Shown piece after piece: positions 53,801-62,848 of a stretch of DNA of 64,000 bases (position 1 is its first letter; every line of letters starts with the position of its first letter). The stretch is from Labrenzia sp. VG12. GTDB lineage: Bacteria > Pseudomonadota > Alphaproteobacteria > Rhizobiales > Stappiaceae. The position numbers and the translations under genes are program-made. A model generated the notes under the pieces. It was given only the letters and a program-made list of their open reading frames with translations. It searched no databases and had not been told where the DNA came from. The stretch covers positions 4,030,001 to 4,094,000 of the forward strand of contig NZ_CP022529.1 in assembly GCF_002237595.1 (NCBI RefSeq), given 5' to 3'.

Positions 53801-55611
53801 GGGGTGATGCGGTAGGTCCGCTCGTTGATCACCCGGAAGCCCATGTTCTCCAGCATCGGCACACGGGCCGAGAGCGGGATCGGGGAACCGCGATGATAGA
53901 CCTTGAGCGCCAGCCGGTTGTCCTTCGTCCCTTGCGGGCGGTGGAAGGTGATCGTTGTCGGGTTGCGGTCCGACAGCGTTTCGAGCTTGACGATGTCGAA
54001 CAGGGCCGACTGCGCGTTGTAGACTTCCTTGTAGCCGCCATGAAAGGACAGTGCATAACGGTCGGCAAGCGTGCGCGCCTGGGCTGCCGCAAATTCCTTT
54101 TTCAAGGCGTCGCGCACACTGTCGGACCAGGTGCGCACCATGTCGGCAACCGCTGCTTCGAGTTCTTCCTGGCCCGGCTGCGGGGTTTCTCCCTTGTCGC
54201 GCCCGACAATGTAATGCACCCGCGCCAACGGGCCTTCCGGATAGGTCACGTACCAGGCGGACAGGCGCCCTTCATATATGGAAGCCAGATAGGTGCCGAT
54301 ATTGATGCGGACTTCGGTCGAATAGCGGTCGCGCGGCACGAACGCCAGGATCGAGACATAGCGGTCGAACTTGTCCGGCCGGGAGAGCACGCGGATACGC
54401 GGCCGTTCGTCGAGTTGCAGGATGGCAATGGCGAAGTGGTAGAGCCGGTCCCGGTCGATCTGGATCAGTTCGTCGCGCGGAAAGGCTTCCAGAACATTGC
54501 GGAGTGCACGACCGGAGTGGCTCTCCGACCCGTAGCCGGCGCGGGCCAGAACACTGGCAACCTTGCGGCGCAGGAACGGGATGGTGCTGGTGGGTTCCGT
54601 ATAGGCCGTGGAGGCAAACAGGCCGACAATGCGCAGCTCGCCGATCATGTTGCCGTCGTCGTCATAGAGCTTGGCCCCGACATAATCCATGTGAACCCGC
54701 CGGTGGACGGTGCTCTTCACATTGGCCTTGGCGATGATCAGCGGTTCCGGCTTTTTCAGGAATTCACGGATCTCGGGCGTGATCTGCACGAATTCAGACC
54801 CCCGGCGCAACACGCGCACGTCCGGATCGGTCAGAAGACCCAGCCCGGTGCCGCTATGCGGGGACAATTCTCCTTCCTCGACGCCGCCCTCGAAGGTGTA
54901 TTCGCGCATGCCGAGGAAGATGAAGTTGTCGTTTTCCATCCATTCCAGGAAGTGAATGGCTTCCCAGAGCTCGTCGCTGGAGCCCGGGATCTGTGTGGTC
55001 TTGTAGGTGTCGATCGCTTCGGCAAGCCGCTCCTGCATGGGCTTGAAGTCGGTCACCACCGACCGCACGTCGTTCAGGACCTTGTCGAGCCGTGCCTTCA
55101 ACTCGTTGCGGGTTTCTTCGGAATCGATCCGCGTCACATGGATATGGATCAGGCTTTCCTGCCGGTCGGTGCGTTTCGCAGGCTTCTTGCGGGCAACCGA
55201 CGAGGTCAGCTTGCCCTTGTCGTCCCGTTCGACGATGAAAATCGGGTGCAGAACCAGATGCACTTCCAGTTTGCTGTCCTGGAGTTCGTCCATCACCGAA
55301 TCGACCAGGAACGGCATGTTGTCATTGACGATCTCAATGACGCTCAGGCTCTTGGTTTTTTTGCTCTGGGACTTGAAAGAGGGGTCTTCGATGCTGACCC
55401 GGTGGGTGCCGAGATCGTGGTTCTGGAAATCCTGCCAGGCGTCACGGGCGAAACCGATCAGGTCTTCCGCCGTGTAAGTGACAAGGTCCTCCGCGGCGCC
55501 CCGGTCATAAAAGGCGCGGGAGAAATCGGCGAGCGCCGGATCTTCCTTGCTCAAGGTTGCTTGGACCGCGTCGATGAGTTTGAGTTTCTCGACGTCGTGT
55601 TTGTCCGGCAT
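50801..55611 (-). pseudogene. gdhB: NAD-specific glutamate dehydrogenase (large type), frameshifted as sequenced
   Basis: Large NAD-GDH of about 1,600 residues oxidising glutamate to 2-oxoglutarate. The 970-residue N-terminal piece has ACT-like regulatory regions and the start of the catalytic core (KGGFVPKNLP, GYDHKKMGITARG). The 633-residue C-terminal piece resumes at MNRDIQSEPFTAAGVGDMSGDVFGNGMLLS. Joining them needs one extra G in the run at 52735-52737, which restores ARGAWEAVKRHFREMNRD. The second frame could restart at an ATG that overlaps the TGA by four bases, but that would split the catalytic domain. The break resembles the pyc one. Start ATG 55611, AGGGGA upstream. Confidence 0.9.
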
Positions 55612-55718
55612 TTTCCATCCCCTTAGGCGATCGTATGGTTTGGCTCTGTCGCCATCTCGTTCTAAGACTTAAGTTCATATTGCGGCGACATAGAAGGTTT
55701 CATGACGGGAGGAGCAAA

Positions 55719-56285
55719 TTGTCAAGTAAAGTCACGGCCTTGCAAATCGATTCAAATGAAACATTAAGTGAAAAGACGCGCGCCTATTTCGCCTTGTGCG
55801 AGGAGAAACTGGGTCTGGTGCCCAATGTGCTCCAGGCCTACGCCTTCGACGAAACGAAGCTGCGTGCCTTCACCGACATGTATAACGACCTCATGCTGGC
55901 CGAGTGCGGCCTCAGCAAGCTTGAGAGGGAGATGATTGCCGTTGCGGTATCTGCGGTCAACCGCTGTTTTTACTGCCTGACGGCCCACGGTGCAGCCGTG
56001 CGGGAACTTTCAGGTGATCCTGTGCTCGGAGAGCTGATGGTGATGAACTACCGCGTGGCGGATCTCACCGACCGGCAAAGGGCGATGCTGGACTTCTCCA
56101 TCAAGCTGACGGAAAAGCCGGCGGAAATTCTGGAAAGCGACCGGCAGGCGCTGCGCGATGTGGGCTTTTCCGACCGGGACATCTGGGACATTGCCTCGGT
56201 AGCAGCGTTCTTCAACATGTCCAACCGGGTCGCGGCCGCGTCCGACATGCGCCCGAATGATGAGTATCACTCAAGGGCCCGTTGA
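55719..56285 (+). CDS. AhpD-like peroxidase-related protein (carboxymuconolactone decarboxylase family)
   Basis: Alkylhydroperoxidase-fold protein of about 188 residues. The redox motif is RCFYCLTAHGAAVRELSGD, the CxxC with following His expected for AhpD-type activity; EREMIAVAVSAVN precedes it. It could reduce peroxides or act in redox sensing; the partner is unknown. The start is TTG 55719, preceded by GGGAGGAGC; the longer frame to 55635 contains a run of Arg with no ribosome site. Confidence 0.88.
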   Translation: MSSKVTALQIDSNETLSEKTRAYFALCEEKLGLVPNVLQAYAFDETKLRAFTDMYNDLMLAECGLSKLEREMIAVAVSAVNRCFYCLTAHGAAVRELSGDPVLGELMVMNYRVADLTDRQRAMLDFSIKLTEKPAEILESDRQALRDVGFSDRDIWDIASVAAFFNMSNRVAAASDMRPNDEYHSRAR

Positions 56286-56377
56286 GCTCTTGACGCCTGC
56301 CCCGGCGGTGACAACGCCGTGGTTTGGGTGTATGACCCTGTCGAAATTCACTCGCAAACTGAGGAGAGGAGCGGGCT

Positions 56378-57328
56378 ATGGTCGCGCGCGTGTTTATTGA
56401 TGGTGAAGCCGGTACGACGGGTCTGCAGATCCGCGAGCGCCTCGCCATGCGCCGTGACCTGGAGCTGATCTCCATTCCGGAGGAAAGCCGGAAGGACCCG
56501 GCCGCCCGCGCCGATTTCCTCAACAAGGCCGATGTCGCGATCCTGTGCCTGCCCGATGCGGCCGCGAAGGAAAGCGTTGCCCTGATCGAGAACGACACGA
56601 CCCGCGTGATCGATGCGTCCAGCGCGCATCGCGTAGCGGACGGCTGGGCCTACGGCTTTGCCGAAATGGATGCCGACCAGGGCGATGTCATTGCGGCCGC
56701 CATGCGGGTCGCCAACCCGGGGTGCTGGCCGCAGGGCCTGATTGCCTCCGTGCGGCCGCTGATTGCCGCGGGCCTGCTGCCGGCCGGCTTCAATTTCACC
56801 TATAACGGCGTTTCGGGCTATTCCGGTGGCGGCAAGGGCATGATCGCCGATTACGAGGCCGCCGGTAACGCGGCCAACGTTTTCGCGCCCTATGCGCTCG
56901 GCTTCAATCACAAGCACCTGCCGGAAATGACCGAATACGCGCTGCTGGACCAGGCACCGCTGTTCACGCCGTCCGTCGGCAACTACTACAAGGGCATGCT
57001 GACGGTCGTGCCGCTGAACCTGGCCGGCCTCGACAAGGTGCCGACCGGCGAACAGCTGCACACGGCCCTGGCGGACCATTTCGCGGCGACTGCCAACGGT
57101 TTTGTCGAGGTGGCTCCCCTGGAAGCCCTGGAACGCGCCGACAGCCTCGATCCGCAAGACCTCAACGACACCAACACGCTGCGCCTGCACGTCTTTGCCA
57201 ACGACGCACGCGCCCAGGCCGTGATCATCGGTGTCTATGACAATCTGGGCAAGGGTGCTTCCGGTGCCGCCGTTCAGAACCTCAATCTGATGCTCGGTGT
57301 CGACCAGAGCACAAGCCTCGCGGCTTGA
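56378..57328 (+). CDS. argC: N-acetyl-gamma-glutamyl-phosphate reductase (type 2)
   Basis: NADPH-dependent reductase of 316 residues for the third step of arginine synthesis. The short type 2 form begins RVFIDGEAGTTGLQIRERL; the catalytic Cys is 116 in VANPGCWPQGLIA, and SGYSGGGKGMI and GFNHKHLPEM follow. It is followed after 22 bases by leuD; both are amino acid genes, possibly co-transcribed. Start ATG 56378 follows GGAGAGGAG. Confidence 0.95.
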   Translation: MVARVFIDGEAGTTGLQIRERLAMRRDLELISIPEESRKDPAARADFLNKADVAILCLPDAAAKESVALIENDTTRVIDASSAHRVADGWAYGFAEMDADQGDVIAAAMRVANPGCWPQGLIASVRPLIAAGLLPAGFNFTYNGVSGYSGGGKGMIADYEAAGNAANVFAPYALGFNHKHLPEMTEYALLDQAPLFTPSVGNYYKGMLTVVPLNLAGLDKVPTGEQLHTALADHFAATANGFVEVAPLEALERADSLDPQDLNDTNTLRLHVFANDARAQAVIIGVYDNLGKGASGAAVQNLNLMLGVDQSTSLAA

Positions 57329-57350
57329 TCCACCATTTCGGGAGAGAAAA

Positions 57351-57956
57351 ATGGAAAAATTCGAAACCCTGACCGGTGTCGCGGCCCCGTTGCCGATCGT
57401 CAACATCGACACCGACATGATCATTCCGAAGCAGTTCCTGAAGACGATCAAGCGCACCGGCCTCGGCACGGCGCTGTTTCACGAAATGCGCACCAATGAC
57501 GATGGCTCGGAAAACGCCGACTTCATCCTGAACAAGGCCGCCTATCGCGACGCCAGGATCCTGATCGCCGGCGACAATTTCGGCTGCGGCTCTTCCCGTG
57601 AACATGCGCCCTGGGCTCTGCTCGATTTCGGCATCCGCTGCGTGATCTCCACCAGCTTTGCCGACATCTTCTACAACAACTGCTTCAAGAACGGCATCCT
57701 GCCGATCGAGGTGTCCGAAGACGAGCTGGAAACCCTGCTGCACGCAGCCGAGCGCGGGTCCAACTTCACGCTCACGATCGACCTGGAAAACCAGGAAATC
57801 CAGGGCCTGGAAAGCGGTGACATTGCCTTCAAGATCGACCACTTCCGCAAACACTGCCTGATCAACGGCCTCGATGATATCGGCCTGACCATGGCAAAAT
57901 CCGAGCAGATCGACTCGTTCGAGGGCCAGATGGGCAACGACCGCCCCTGGGTCTAA
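57351..57956 (+). CDS. leuD: 3-isopropylmalate dehydratase small subunit
   Basis: Small subunit (201 residues) of LeuCD, isomerising 2- to 3-isopropylmalate in leucine synthesis. NIDTDMIIPKQFLKTI, the swivelling-domain GDNFGCGSSREHAPWAL, and the CVISTSFADIFYNNCFKNGILPI stretch are diagnostic. GGGAGAGAAAA precedes the ATG. LeuC is not in the window. A terminator follows. Confidence 0.96.
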   Translation: MEKFETLTGVAAPLPIVNIDTDMIIPKQFLKTIKRTGLGTALFHEMRTNDDGSENADFILNKAAYRDARILIAGDNFGCGSSREHAPWALLDFGIRCVISTSFADIFYNNCFKNGILPIEVSEDELETLLHAAERGSNFTLTIDLENQEIQGLESGDIAFKIDHFRKHCLINGLDDIGLTMAKSEQIDSFEGQMGNDRPWV

Positions 57957-57987
57957 GATCTTCGCTCTGCGGAGCATTCCACTTGAG

Positions 57988-58026
57988 AAGCATGCCACCA
58001 GGACAAACGGGCGGCATGCTTTTTTG
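57988..58026 (+). terminator. Rho-independent terminator after leuD
   Basis: AAGCATGCC (57988-57996) pairs with GGCATGCTT (58013-58021), followed by a T-run to about 58030 broken by one G. Confidence 0.85.
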
Positions 58027-58105
58027 TTTTTGACCTCGGAATATCGACTTTCCCTAAGTACACCCCTCCCGCTCAAGCATTTCATAATCGCTTGGATCAG
58101 GGCTT

Positions 58106-58136
58106 TGATAACTATTATTCTTGATAATCATTGACG
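58106..58136 (+). promoter_or_regulatory. Two adjacent Fur-like 7-1-7 motifs
   Basis: TGATAACTATTATTC (58106-58120) matches 11 of 14 bases of the TGATAAT-N-ATTATCA pattern, and TGATAATCATTGACG (58122-58136) matches it well only in the first half. Both lie in an AT-rich gap 50 to 85 bases upstream of the solute-binding protein gene. Iron-responsive control (Fur, Irr or Mur) is a guess from the motif alone. Confidence 0.3.
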
Positions 58137-58188
58137 ATGCCTGCTGCGCCTATAGCACTCACTCTCAACAAGTCTGCAGGACCCTGAG

Positions 58189-58980
58189 ATGAATTCGGCT
58201 TTAAAAACAGCGAAATCACCTTTTATTGGCATGATTACTATATTGGCATTTGCCGCGTTGATGTTTTCGGCAGGAGCCTCTGCTCAGGAGCGCGATCTGA
58301 TCGTCATCGCCAATCCACAAGCTCCTTTCAAGTTCGAGGACAATGGGATCCCGAAAGGCATCGACATCGAGGTCATAGATGCCGTCTTTGAGCGTCTGGG
58401 TGTTTCCTACCAGGTCGAATTCATCACGTCAGACGCCCGCATTCAGCAGGAAGCCCGTAACGGCCGCGCAGACATGCTGCTTGTCTTCTCGAAAAATGCA
58501 GAGCGCGAACAGTACCTGATCTATCCGACTGAATCCTATGTCGATATCAGCTGGAACCTGTTTATCCGGTCGGAAGACAAGGACCGGATCAAATTTGACA
58601 CGCTTGCGGATCTCGATGGCTTGCTGATTGGCATCACGCGCGACATTTCCTACACGGAAGAGTTCCTGAACGCCGGGCTGAACTTTGATGTGGCCGCAAC
58701 GAACGACCTTCAGATCGGCAAGCTGCTCGCCAGGAGATTTGATGCTGTTCCCTTGAACACGATCAACACGCTGTATGACCTCAAGCAGTCCGGTCAGCTC
58801 GATCAGGTCTATCCACTTCCCAAACCGATCAAGACCAAACCCTATTTCAACGTCTTTTCGAAGAACTCGAGCTACCCGGATATTGAAGGGCTTGCCGAGA
58901 GATATGATGCCGTAATCCGGCAGCTCAAGGCCGATGGAACGATCAACGGGATCATGCAAAAATATATCGGCCTGGATTAG
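58189..58980 (+). CDS. Orphan periplasmic solute-binding protein (family 3 type)
   Basis: Exported protein of 263 residues with a signal peptide ending near SAGASAQ. The two-lobed SBP family 3 fold is visible in FEDNGIPKGIDIEVIDAVFERLGV, IQQEARNGRADMLLVFSKNAEREQYL and the closing FKADGTINGIMQKYIGLD-like helix (QLKADGTINGIMQKY). Ligands of the family are amino acids and related acids. No ABC permease or ATPase gene is adjacent, so it may serve a transporter elsewhere or act as a sensor. The AT-rich upstream gap has Fur-like motifs. Confidence 0.87.
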   Translation: MNSALKTAKSPFIGMITILAFAALMFSAGASAQERDLIVIANPQAPFKFEDNGIPKGIDIEVIDAVFERLGVSYQVEFITSDARIQQEARNGRADMLLVFSKNAEREQYLIYPTESYVDISWNLFIRSEDKDRIKFDTLADLDGLLIGITRDISYTEEFLNAGLNFDVAATNDLQIGKLLARRFDAVPLNTINTLYDLKQSGQLDQVYPLPKPIKTKPYFNVFSKNSSYPDIEGLAERYDAVIRQLKADGTINGIMQKYIGLD

Positions 58981-59112
58981 CGTTCGAACCGGCCCCTGAA
59001 GACGGCGTGAGGCCAGATCGGCCAGGATCGCATGTACCGGTCGCTAAGCTCTCACATAAGCTTGAAAACTCGTTGGCTGAAGTTTCAGGTGCTGTTTGGT
59101 AAACCCGCTGAC

Positions 59113-59985
59113 ATGCAAAAGTTGAGTGCACTCCGTTTCGCCCCCTGGACCGATCACCGCGGTCAGCTGTCCTGGTTGCGCCTTGTGGTTTTCATAGGGC
59201 TTCTCGTGCCGGGAGCCCGGATCTTCTACGACCTGGCCTTCGGGCCGGTGCTTGCCGAGCCCTTTGAAGCCGCCCTTCATGCCAGCGGCACCTGGGCGGT
59301 TCGGTTCCTGATGATCAGTCTGGCCATCACCCCGCTGCGGCGGATCCTCTCGTGGAACCGTCTCATCGGTCTCCGGCGCATGCTCGGCCTTTCTGTGCTT
59401 GCCTATGCGCTGCTTCATCTCGGCCTCTATGCGGCCGAAGAGCAGTGGAACCTGTCGAAAGTCGCTTCTGAAATCCTGGCAAGGGTCTACCTGACCATCG
59501 GCTTCACGGCGCTGGTCGGCTTCGCGGTCCTTGGCGCCACCTCTTTCGACACGGCAATCCGCAAACTCGGCCGAAACTGGCATCGCCTGCACAGTCTCGT
59601 CTATCTCCTGGCCGGACTGGCTCTGGTGCACTTTTTCCTGCAATCGAAATCCGATGTCAGCGAACCGACGCTGATGGCAGGCCTGTTCCTGTTGCTGATG
59701 GTCTACCGGCTCGCGTCAAAGATCGGCCTGAACCTGGCCAACCCGCTTGTTCTGGCCGGATGCGCCCTCGCCGCCACCGCGGCCGCCGCAGGCGTTGAAT
59801 ATGCCTGGTATGCGCTTGCCACGGGCATTCCGGCGGACAGGGTCTTCTGGGCGAATTTCGACATCTCGCTCACCATCCGCCCGGCCGTCTGGGTCGGGAT
59901 CACCGGGTTTGGTGTTGCAACTGTCGCGCTCTTGCAGCAGGCGGCCGGCTTCGTCTTGCCCAGACTGCGTCCGAAGCGGGCCTAG
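59113..59985 (+). CDS. msrQ: Haem-binding membrane subunit MsrQ (YedZ family)
   Basis: Inner-membrane b-type cytochrome of 290 residues that feeds electrons to the periplasmic methionine sulfoxide reductase MsrP. About six or more hydrophobic helices; the family core LMISLAITPLRRILSWNRLIGLRRMLGLSVLAYALLHLG and NWHRLHSLVYLLAGLALVHFFLQ carry the haem histidines. The msrP gene that usually lies beside it is absent here. The start is ATG 59113, as the upstream 27 residues to 59032 are not family-like. Confidence 0.9.
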   Translation: MQKLSALRFAPWTDHRGQLSWLRLVVFIGLLVPGARIFYDLAFGPVLAEPFEAALHASGTWAVRFLMISLAITPLRRILSWNRLIGLRRMLGLSVLAYALLHLGLYAAEEQWNLSKVASEILARVYLTIGFTALVGFAVLGATSFDTAIRKLGRNWHRLHSLVYLLAGLALVHFFLQSKSDVSEPTLMAGLFLLLMVYRLASKIGLNLANPLVLAGCALAATAAAAGVEYAWYALATGIPADRVFWANFDISLTIRPAVWVGITGFGVATVALLQQAAGFVLPRLRPKRA

Positions 59986-60162
59986 CGCAGTTTCGTTTCC
60001 CGGCCACACTTCCGCGCAAGCGAGGAGCCAGCACAATCATCGGTTCTTGTTTGCCGAGCCGACAGCTGCCGCTGACTCCAGGATCCCGGATCTTCGCTTG
60101 GCGTCGTGCGGATATCCGCCATCGAACTGAAAGACGTTGTGCCAAGGCCCGGGGCCAGCCCC

Positions 60163-60669
60163 CTAGGACTGCCGCTCGTCGTCCTTGACCCGGCGCTCGG
60201 CATTGAGCTGTTCCAGTTCGGCCATCTTTTCGCCGACGGGCTTCAAGGCAGAAACCGTATACCGGAAGCGGCTGACACGCTGGTCCAGCATGCGCTGCGC
60301 CAGTTCCGGATATTCCTGGATCATGCGTTTGAAGAGCGCCCGGCGAATGCGGATGATGCGTACGGCATCGATTGCCTCGGCTCGGCAGGGACGTTTGTTT
60401 TCCGTCAGCAGCGCCGTCTCGCCCAGAAGCGTTCCCTGACCGACCTGCTCGATTTCCTCAAAGCCGTCGGCACCCTTGGTCTGCAGGCTGACCGTACCAT
60501 CGGTGATCACGAGACCGCCGTCTGCGCGATCGCCCTGATCGAACAGGCGCTGACCGCGGCTGTAATCCATGCTTTCGGCACTGAAGGCGAGCAGGCGCAG
60601 CTGATCGTCCTGAAAGTCCGAAAGCATCGGGATTCGTTTGAGAATCGCAATATCTTGGGCAAGGCTCAT
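60163..60669 (-). CDS. Cyclic nucleotide-binding domain protein
   Basis: Single-domain cNMP-binding (CRP-like) protein of 168 residues without a DNA-binding domain. The beta-roll shows LRLLAFSAESMDYSRGQRLFDQGDRADGGLVITDGTV and the phosphate-binding cassette QGTLLGETALLTENKRPCRAEA. The C-terminal helical part (about 120-168) may mediate contacts with a partner. It is just downstream of the response regulator at 60695 on the same strand with 25 bases between, suggesting a two-gene unit. Start ATG 60669. Confidence 0.88.
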   Translation of the reverse strand: MSLAQDIAILKRIPMLSDFQDDQLRLLAFSAESMDYSRGQRLFDQGDRADGGLVITDGTVSLQTKGADGFEEIEQVGQGTLLGETALLTENKRPCRAEAIDAVRIIRIRRALFKRMIQEYPELAQRMLDQRVSRFRYTVSALKPVGEKMAELEQLNAERRVKDDERQS

Positions 60670-60694
60670 GCCCAAGATTTACGCTGATTACCTG

Positions 60695-61378
60695 TTACGG
60701 CACAAGCTTATATCCACCGGCTTCTGTGACAAGAAGCTCCGCATTGGACGGGTCCCGCTCGATTTTCTGCCGCAGACGGTAGATATGGGTCTCCAGCGTG
60801 TGCGTGGTAACGCCGGAATTGTAGCCCCAGACCTCGTGCAGCAGCACATCGCGGGTCACGGGTTTTTCACCGGCCCGATAAAGAAACTTCAGGATCGAGG
60901 TTTCCTTTTCGGTGAGGCGCACCTTGGAGCCGGCATCGTCCTGCATCACCTTGGCGGCCGGGCGGAAGGAATAGCGGCCAATGGCGAAGGTCGCATCTTC
61001 ACTTTGTTCGTGCTGGCGCAAATGGGCGCGGACACGGGCCAGAAGAACAGCGAACTTGAACGGCTTGGTGACGTAGTCATTGGCACCGGCCTCGAGGCCG
61101 AGGATGGTGTCGCTGTCGCCGTCATGCCCGGTCAGCATGATGATCGGCGCCTTGAAGCCACTCTTGCGCAGCAGCTTGACCGCTTCGCGGCCGTCGATAT
61201 CCGGCAGGCCGACATCCATCAGCAGCAGGTCGACATGCTCTTCCTTGGCCATGGCAATGCCGGAGGTCGCCGAATCCGCCTGGAGCGTTTCGAACTCGTC
61301 ATAAAGAGAGAGCTGCTCGACCAGAGCTTCGCGGAGTTCGTTATCGTCATCGACAATCAAGATCGTGCGGGCGGTCAT
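60695..61378 (-). CDS. OmpR-family response regulator (CenR-like)
   Basis: Response regulator of 227 residues with a receiver (Asp in VDLLLMDVGLPDIDG, TGHDGDSD, and YVTKPFKFAVLLARVRAHLRQ) and a winged-helix output (KVRLTEKETSILKFLYRAGEKPVTRDVLLHEVWG, then TTHTLETHIYRLRQKIE). The sequence resembles the envelope regulator CenR of alphaproteobacteria, which is essential in Caulobacter; this identity is from memory. No histidine kinase lies next to it. Start ATG 61378. Confidence 0.92.
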   Translation of the reverse strand: MTARTILIVDDDNELREALVEQLSLYDEFETLQADSATSGIAMAKEEHVDLLLMDVGLPDIDGREAVKLLRKSGFKAPIIMLTGHDGDSDTILGLEAGANDYVTKPFKFAVLLARVRAHLRQHEQSEDATFAIGRYSFRPAAKVMQDDAGSKVRLTEKETSILKFLYRAGEKPVTRDVLLHEVWGYNSGVTTHTLETHIYRLRQKIERDPSNAELLVTEAGGYKLVP

Positions 61379-61545
61379 TTATGCGTTCCTCGCCAAATAC
61401 CTAAAGTGATCACGTCAACTTGTGCTTCGGACACAAGCGTGTTCCTGCCCCTATGTGCGTGTCAAATTCTCACCGCACAAGCGTCCCCGCGTCAAATCTT
61501 CTTCACGCGGGGTTTAGAGCTGGTTTATCAAGATCTTCGAAGAAG

Positions 61546-62109
61546 ATGGCCAAAAGAGACACAGATCGCATGACCGGCACAAAAAAACCCGCAGAGACGC
61601 TGGAAGTTCGCGCTCTGACCCGCGACCGGAGGAAAGGCCTGTTGCGCCTGGGAGAGATCACGGTTCCGTGTGCACTCGGCCGATCGGGGATCGTCGTGCG
61701 CAAGCGGGAAGGCGACGGCGCGACGCCGGCGGGCCGCTTCGCCCTGTTGCATGTCTATTACCGCCCGGACCGTGGGTTACCGCCCGCAACCCGGTTGCCG
61801 CTGGAACCTCTGTCCCCCGCAGCAGGCTGGTGCGACGACCCCGGTCACCCTCGATACAACCGTCCGATCGACCTGCCCTTTCCCGCCAGCCATGAAGTCA
61901 TGTGGCGGCAGGACAGGCTCTACGACATCGTCGTGGTGCTCGACTGCAACATCGCTCCGGCTGTTCCGGGCAAGGGCAGCGCGATTTTTTTTCATATCGC
62001 GAGGGAAGACTACCGGCCGACGGAGGGCTGCGTCGCCGTCGCGCCGGAGCACATGCGTCTTATTCTCTCGACAATCGGCTCAGGCGCAGAAATGGTGATC
62101 CACGCCTGA
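61546..62109 (+). CDS. L,D-transpeptidase (YkuD) family protein
   Basis: Protein of about 187 residues with the YkuD catalytic region HIAREDYRPTEGCVAV (His and Cys, with Arg nearby). GDGATPAGRFALLHVYYRPDR is also family-like. The family cross-links peptidoglycan or anchors lipoprotein. No signal peptide or membrane anchor is visible, so this one may be cytoplasmic, like the short alphaproteobacterial members. Start ATG 61546 is chosen over the frame start at 61420, where no ribosome site lies. Confidence 0.87.
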   Translation: MAKRDTDRMTGTKKPAETLEVRALTRDRRKGLLRLGEITVPCALGRSGIVVRKREGDGATPAGRFALLHVYYRPDRGLPPATRLPLEPLSPAAGWCDDPGHPRYNRPIDLPFPASHEVMWRQDRLYDIVVVLDCNIAPAVPGKGSAIFFHIAREDYRPTEGCVAVAPEHMRLILSTIGSGAEMVIHA

Positions 62110-62140
62110 ATGGGTACACATGGGCCGGGTGTGACCGGTC

Positions 62141-62626
62141 CTAGGGCGTCGCGGCCACCTGCGGCCGATAGATAATGAAACTGCCGCTGACCGTGATTGC
62201 GGTTCTGACACCGGCATCATCGGTGGTGGTAGCGGTTCGAACCCCGAAATCGTTGCGTTTCACGGTCTGGTCGTCGGTGACGTTGCTTTCCAGGAAGGTC
62301 GCCATGTTGCCATTGAGGCTTTCCAGGATCGTCGTGTGCCGCGGGGCACCGCGCGAGATGGTCTGCTCTTCCCAGCTGCCGTCAGGCTGGGTGACGCGCC
62401 TGGTGACCTCGAACCGGCGGAACTGAAACACGTCGCCGGGCTGGGCATCGGACAGGTTGGCAACCACGCGCCCCCAGACATAGGTGGACGCCGGCTTGTC
62501 GAAGCCGACATGCTGAAAGCCGTTGTTCACCAGCGTCCAGCACTCGCCATTGCCTTCAACGCGCCCCAGTCTCTGGGTCGCGAAATTGATCAGGCGCTGC
62601 GCCTGCTGTGCATTCACGTCGGGCAT
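62141..62626 (-). CDS. CHAP/NlpC-like small protein
   Basis: Protein of 161 residues. The active-site-like Cys lies in EGNGECWTLVNNG and a His in RHTTILESLNGNMATFLESN; PGDVFQFRRF matches the usual strand between them. This arrangement resembles CHAP-type cysteine amidases/peptidases, but the N-terminal Cys motif is unusual and no signal peptide is visible. Start ATG 62626 follows AAGGA by eight bases; the frame to 62824 is not supported. It may be a toxin-like or housekeeping enzyme; the context does not say which. Confidence 0.65.
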   Translation of the reverse strand: MPDVNAQQAQRLINFATQRLGRVEGNGECWTLVNNGFQHVGFDKPASTYVWGRVVANLSDAQPGDVFQFRRFEVTRRVTQPDGSWEEQTISRGAPRHTTILESLNGNMATFLESNVTDDQTVKRNDFGVRTATTTDDAGVRTAITVSGSFIIYRPQVAATP

Positions 62627-62848
62627 CTGCAAAATCCTTTTGTATGCGCCCCACGACCAGGAGTTTAAGCGCGCGAGACCGCCCGCTCTGTAACGGGGAT
62701 CACATTCCCGTGAACTTTCGTGATCAGTGCCGCCAATTCTCGCGGGAGACGGCATGCGTGCCTGCCGGAAGTTCAGCGCCGGATTGCATGAAACCGTGCA
62801 ATCCTGTCTGGTGGTCCCGGACAAACCCCTGAAGAAGGAATGCGCGTC

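Noticed and set aside
53773..55626. Plus-strand open frame of 617 codons
   Set aside because: Antisense of the glutamate dehydrogenase gene.
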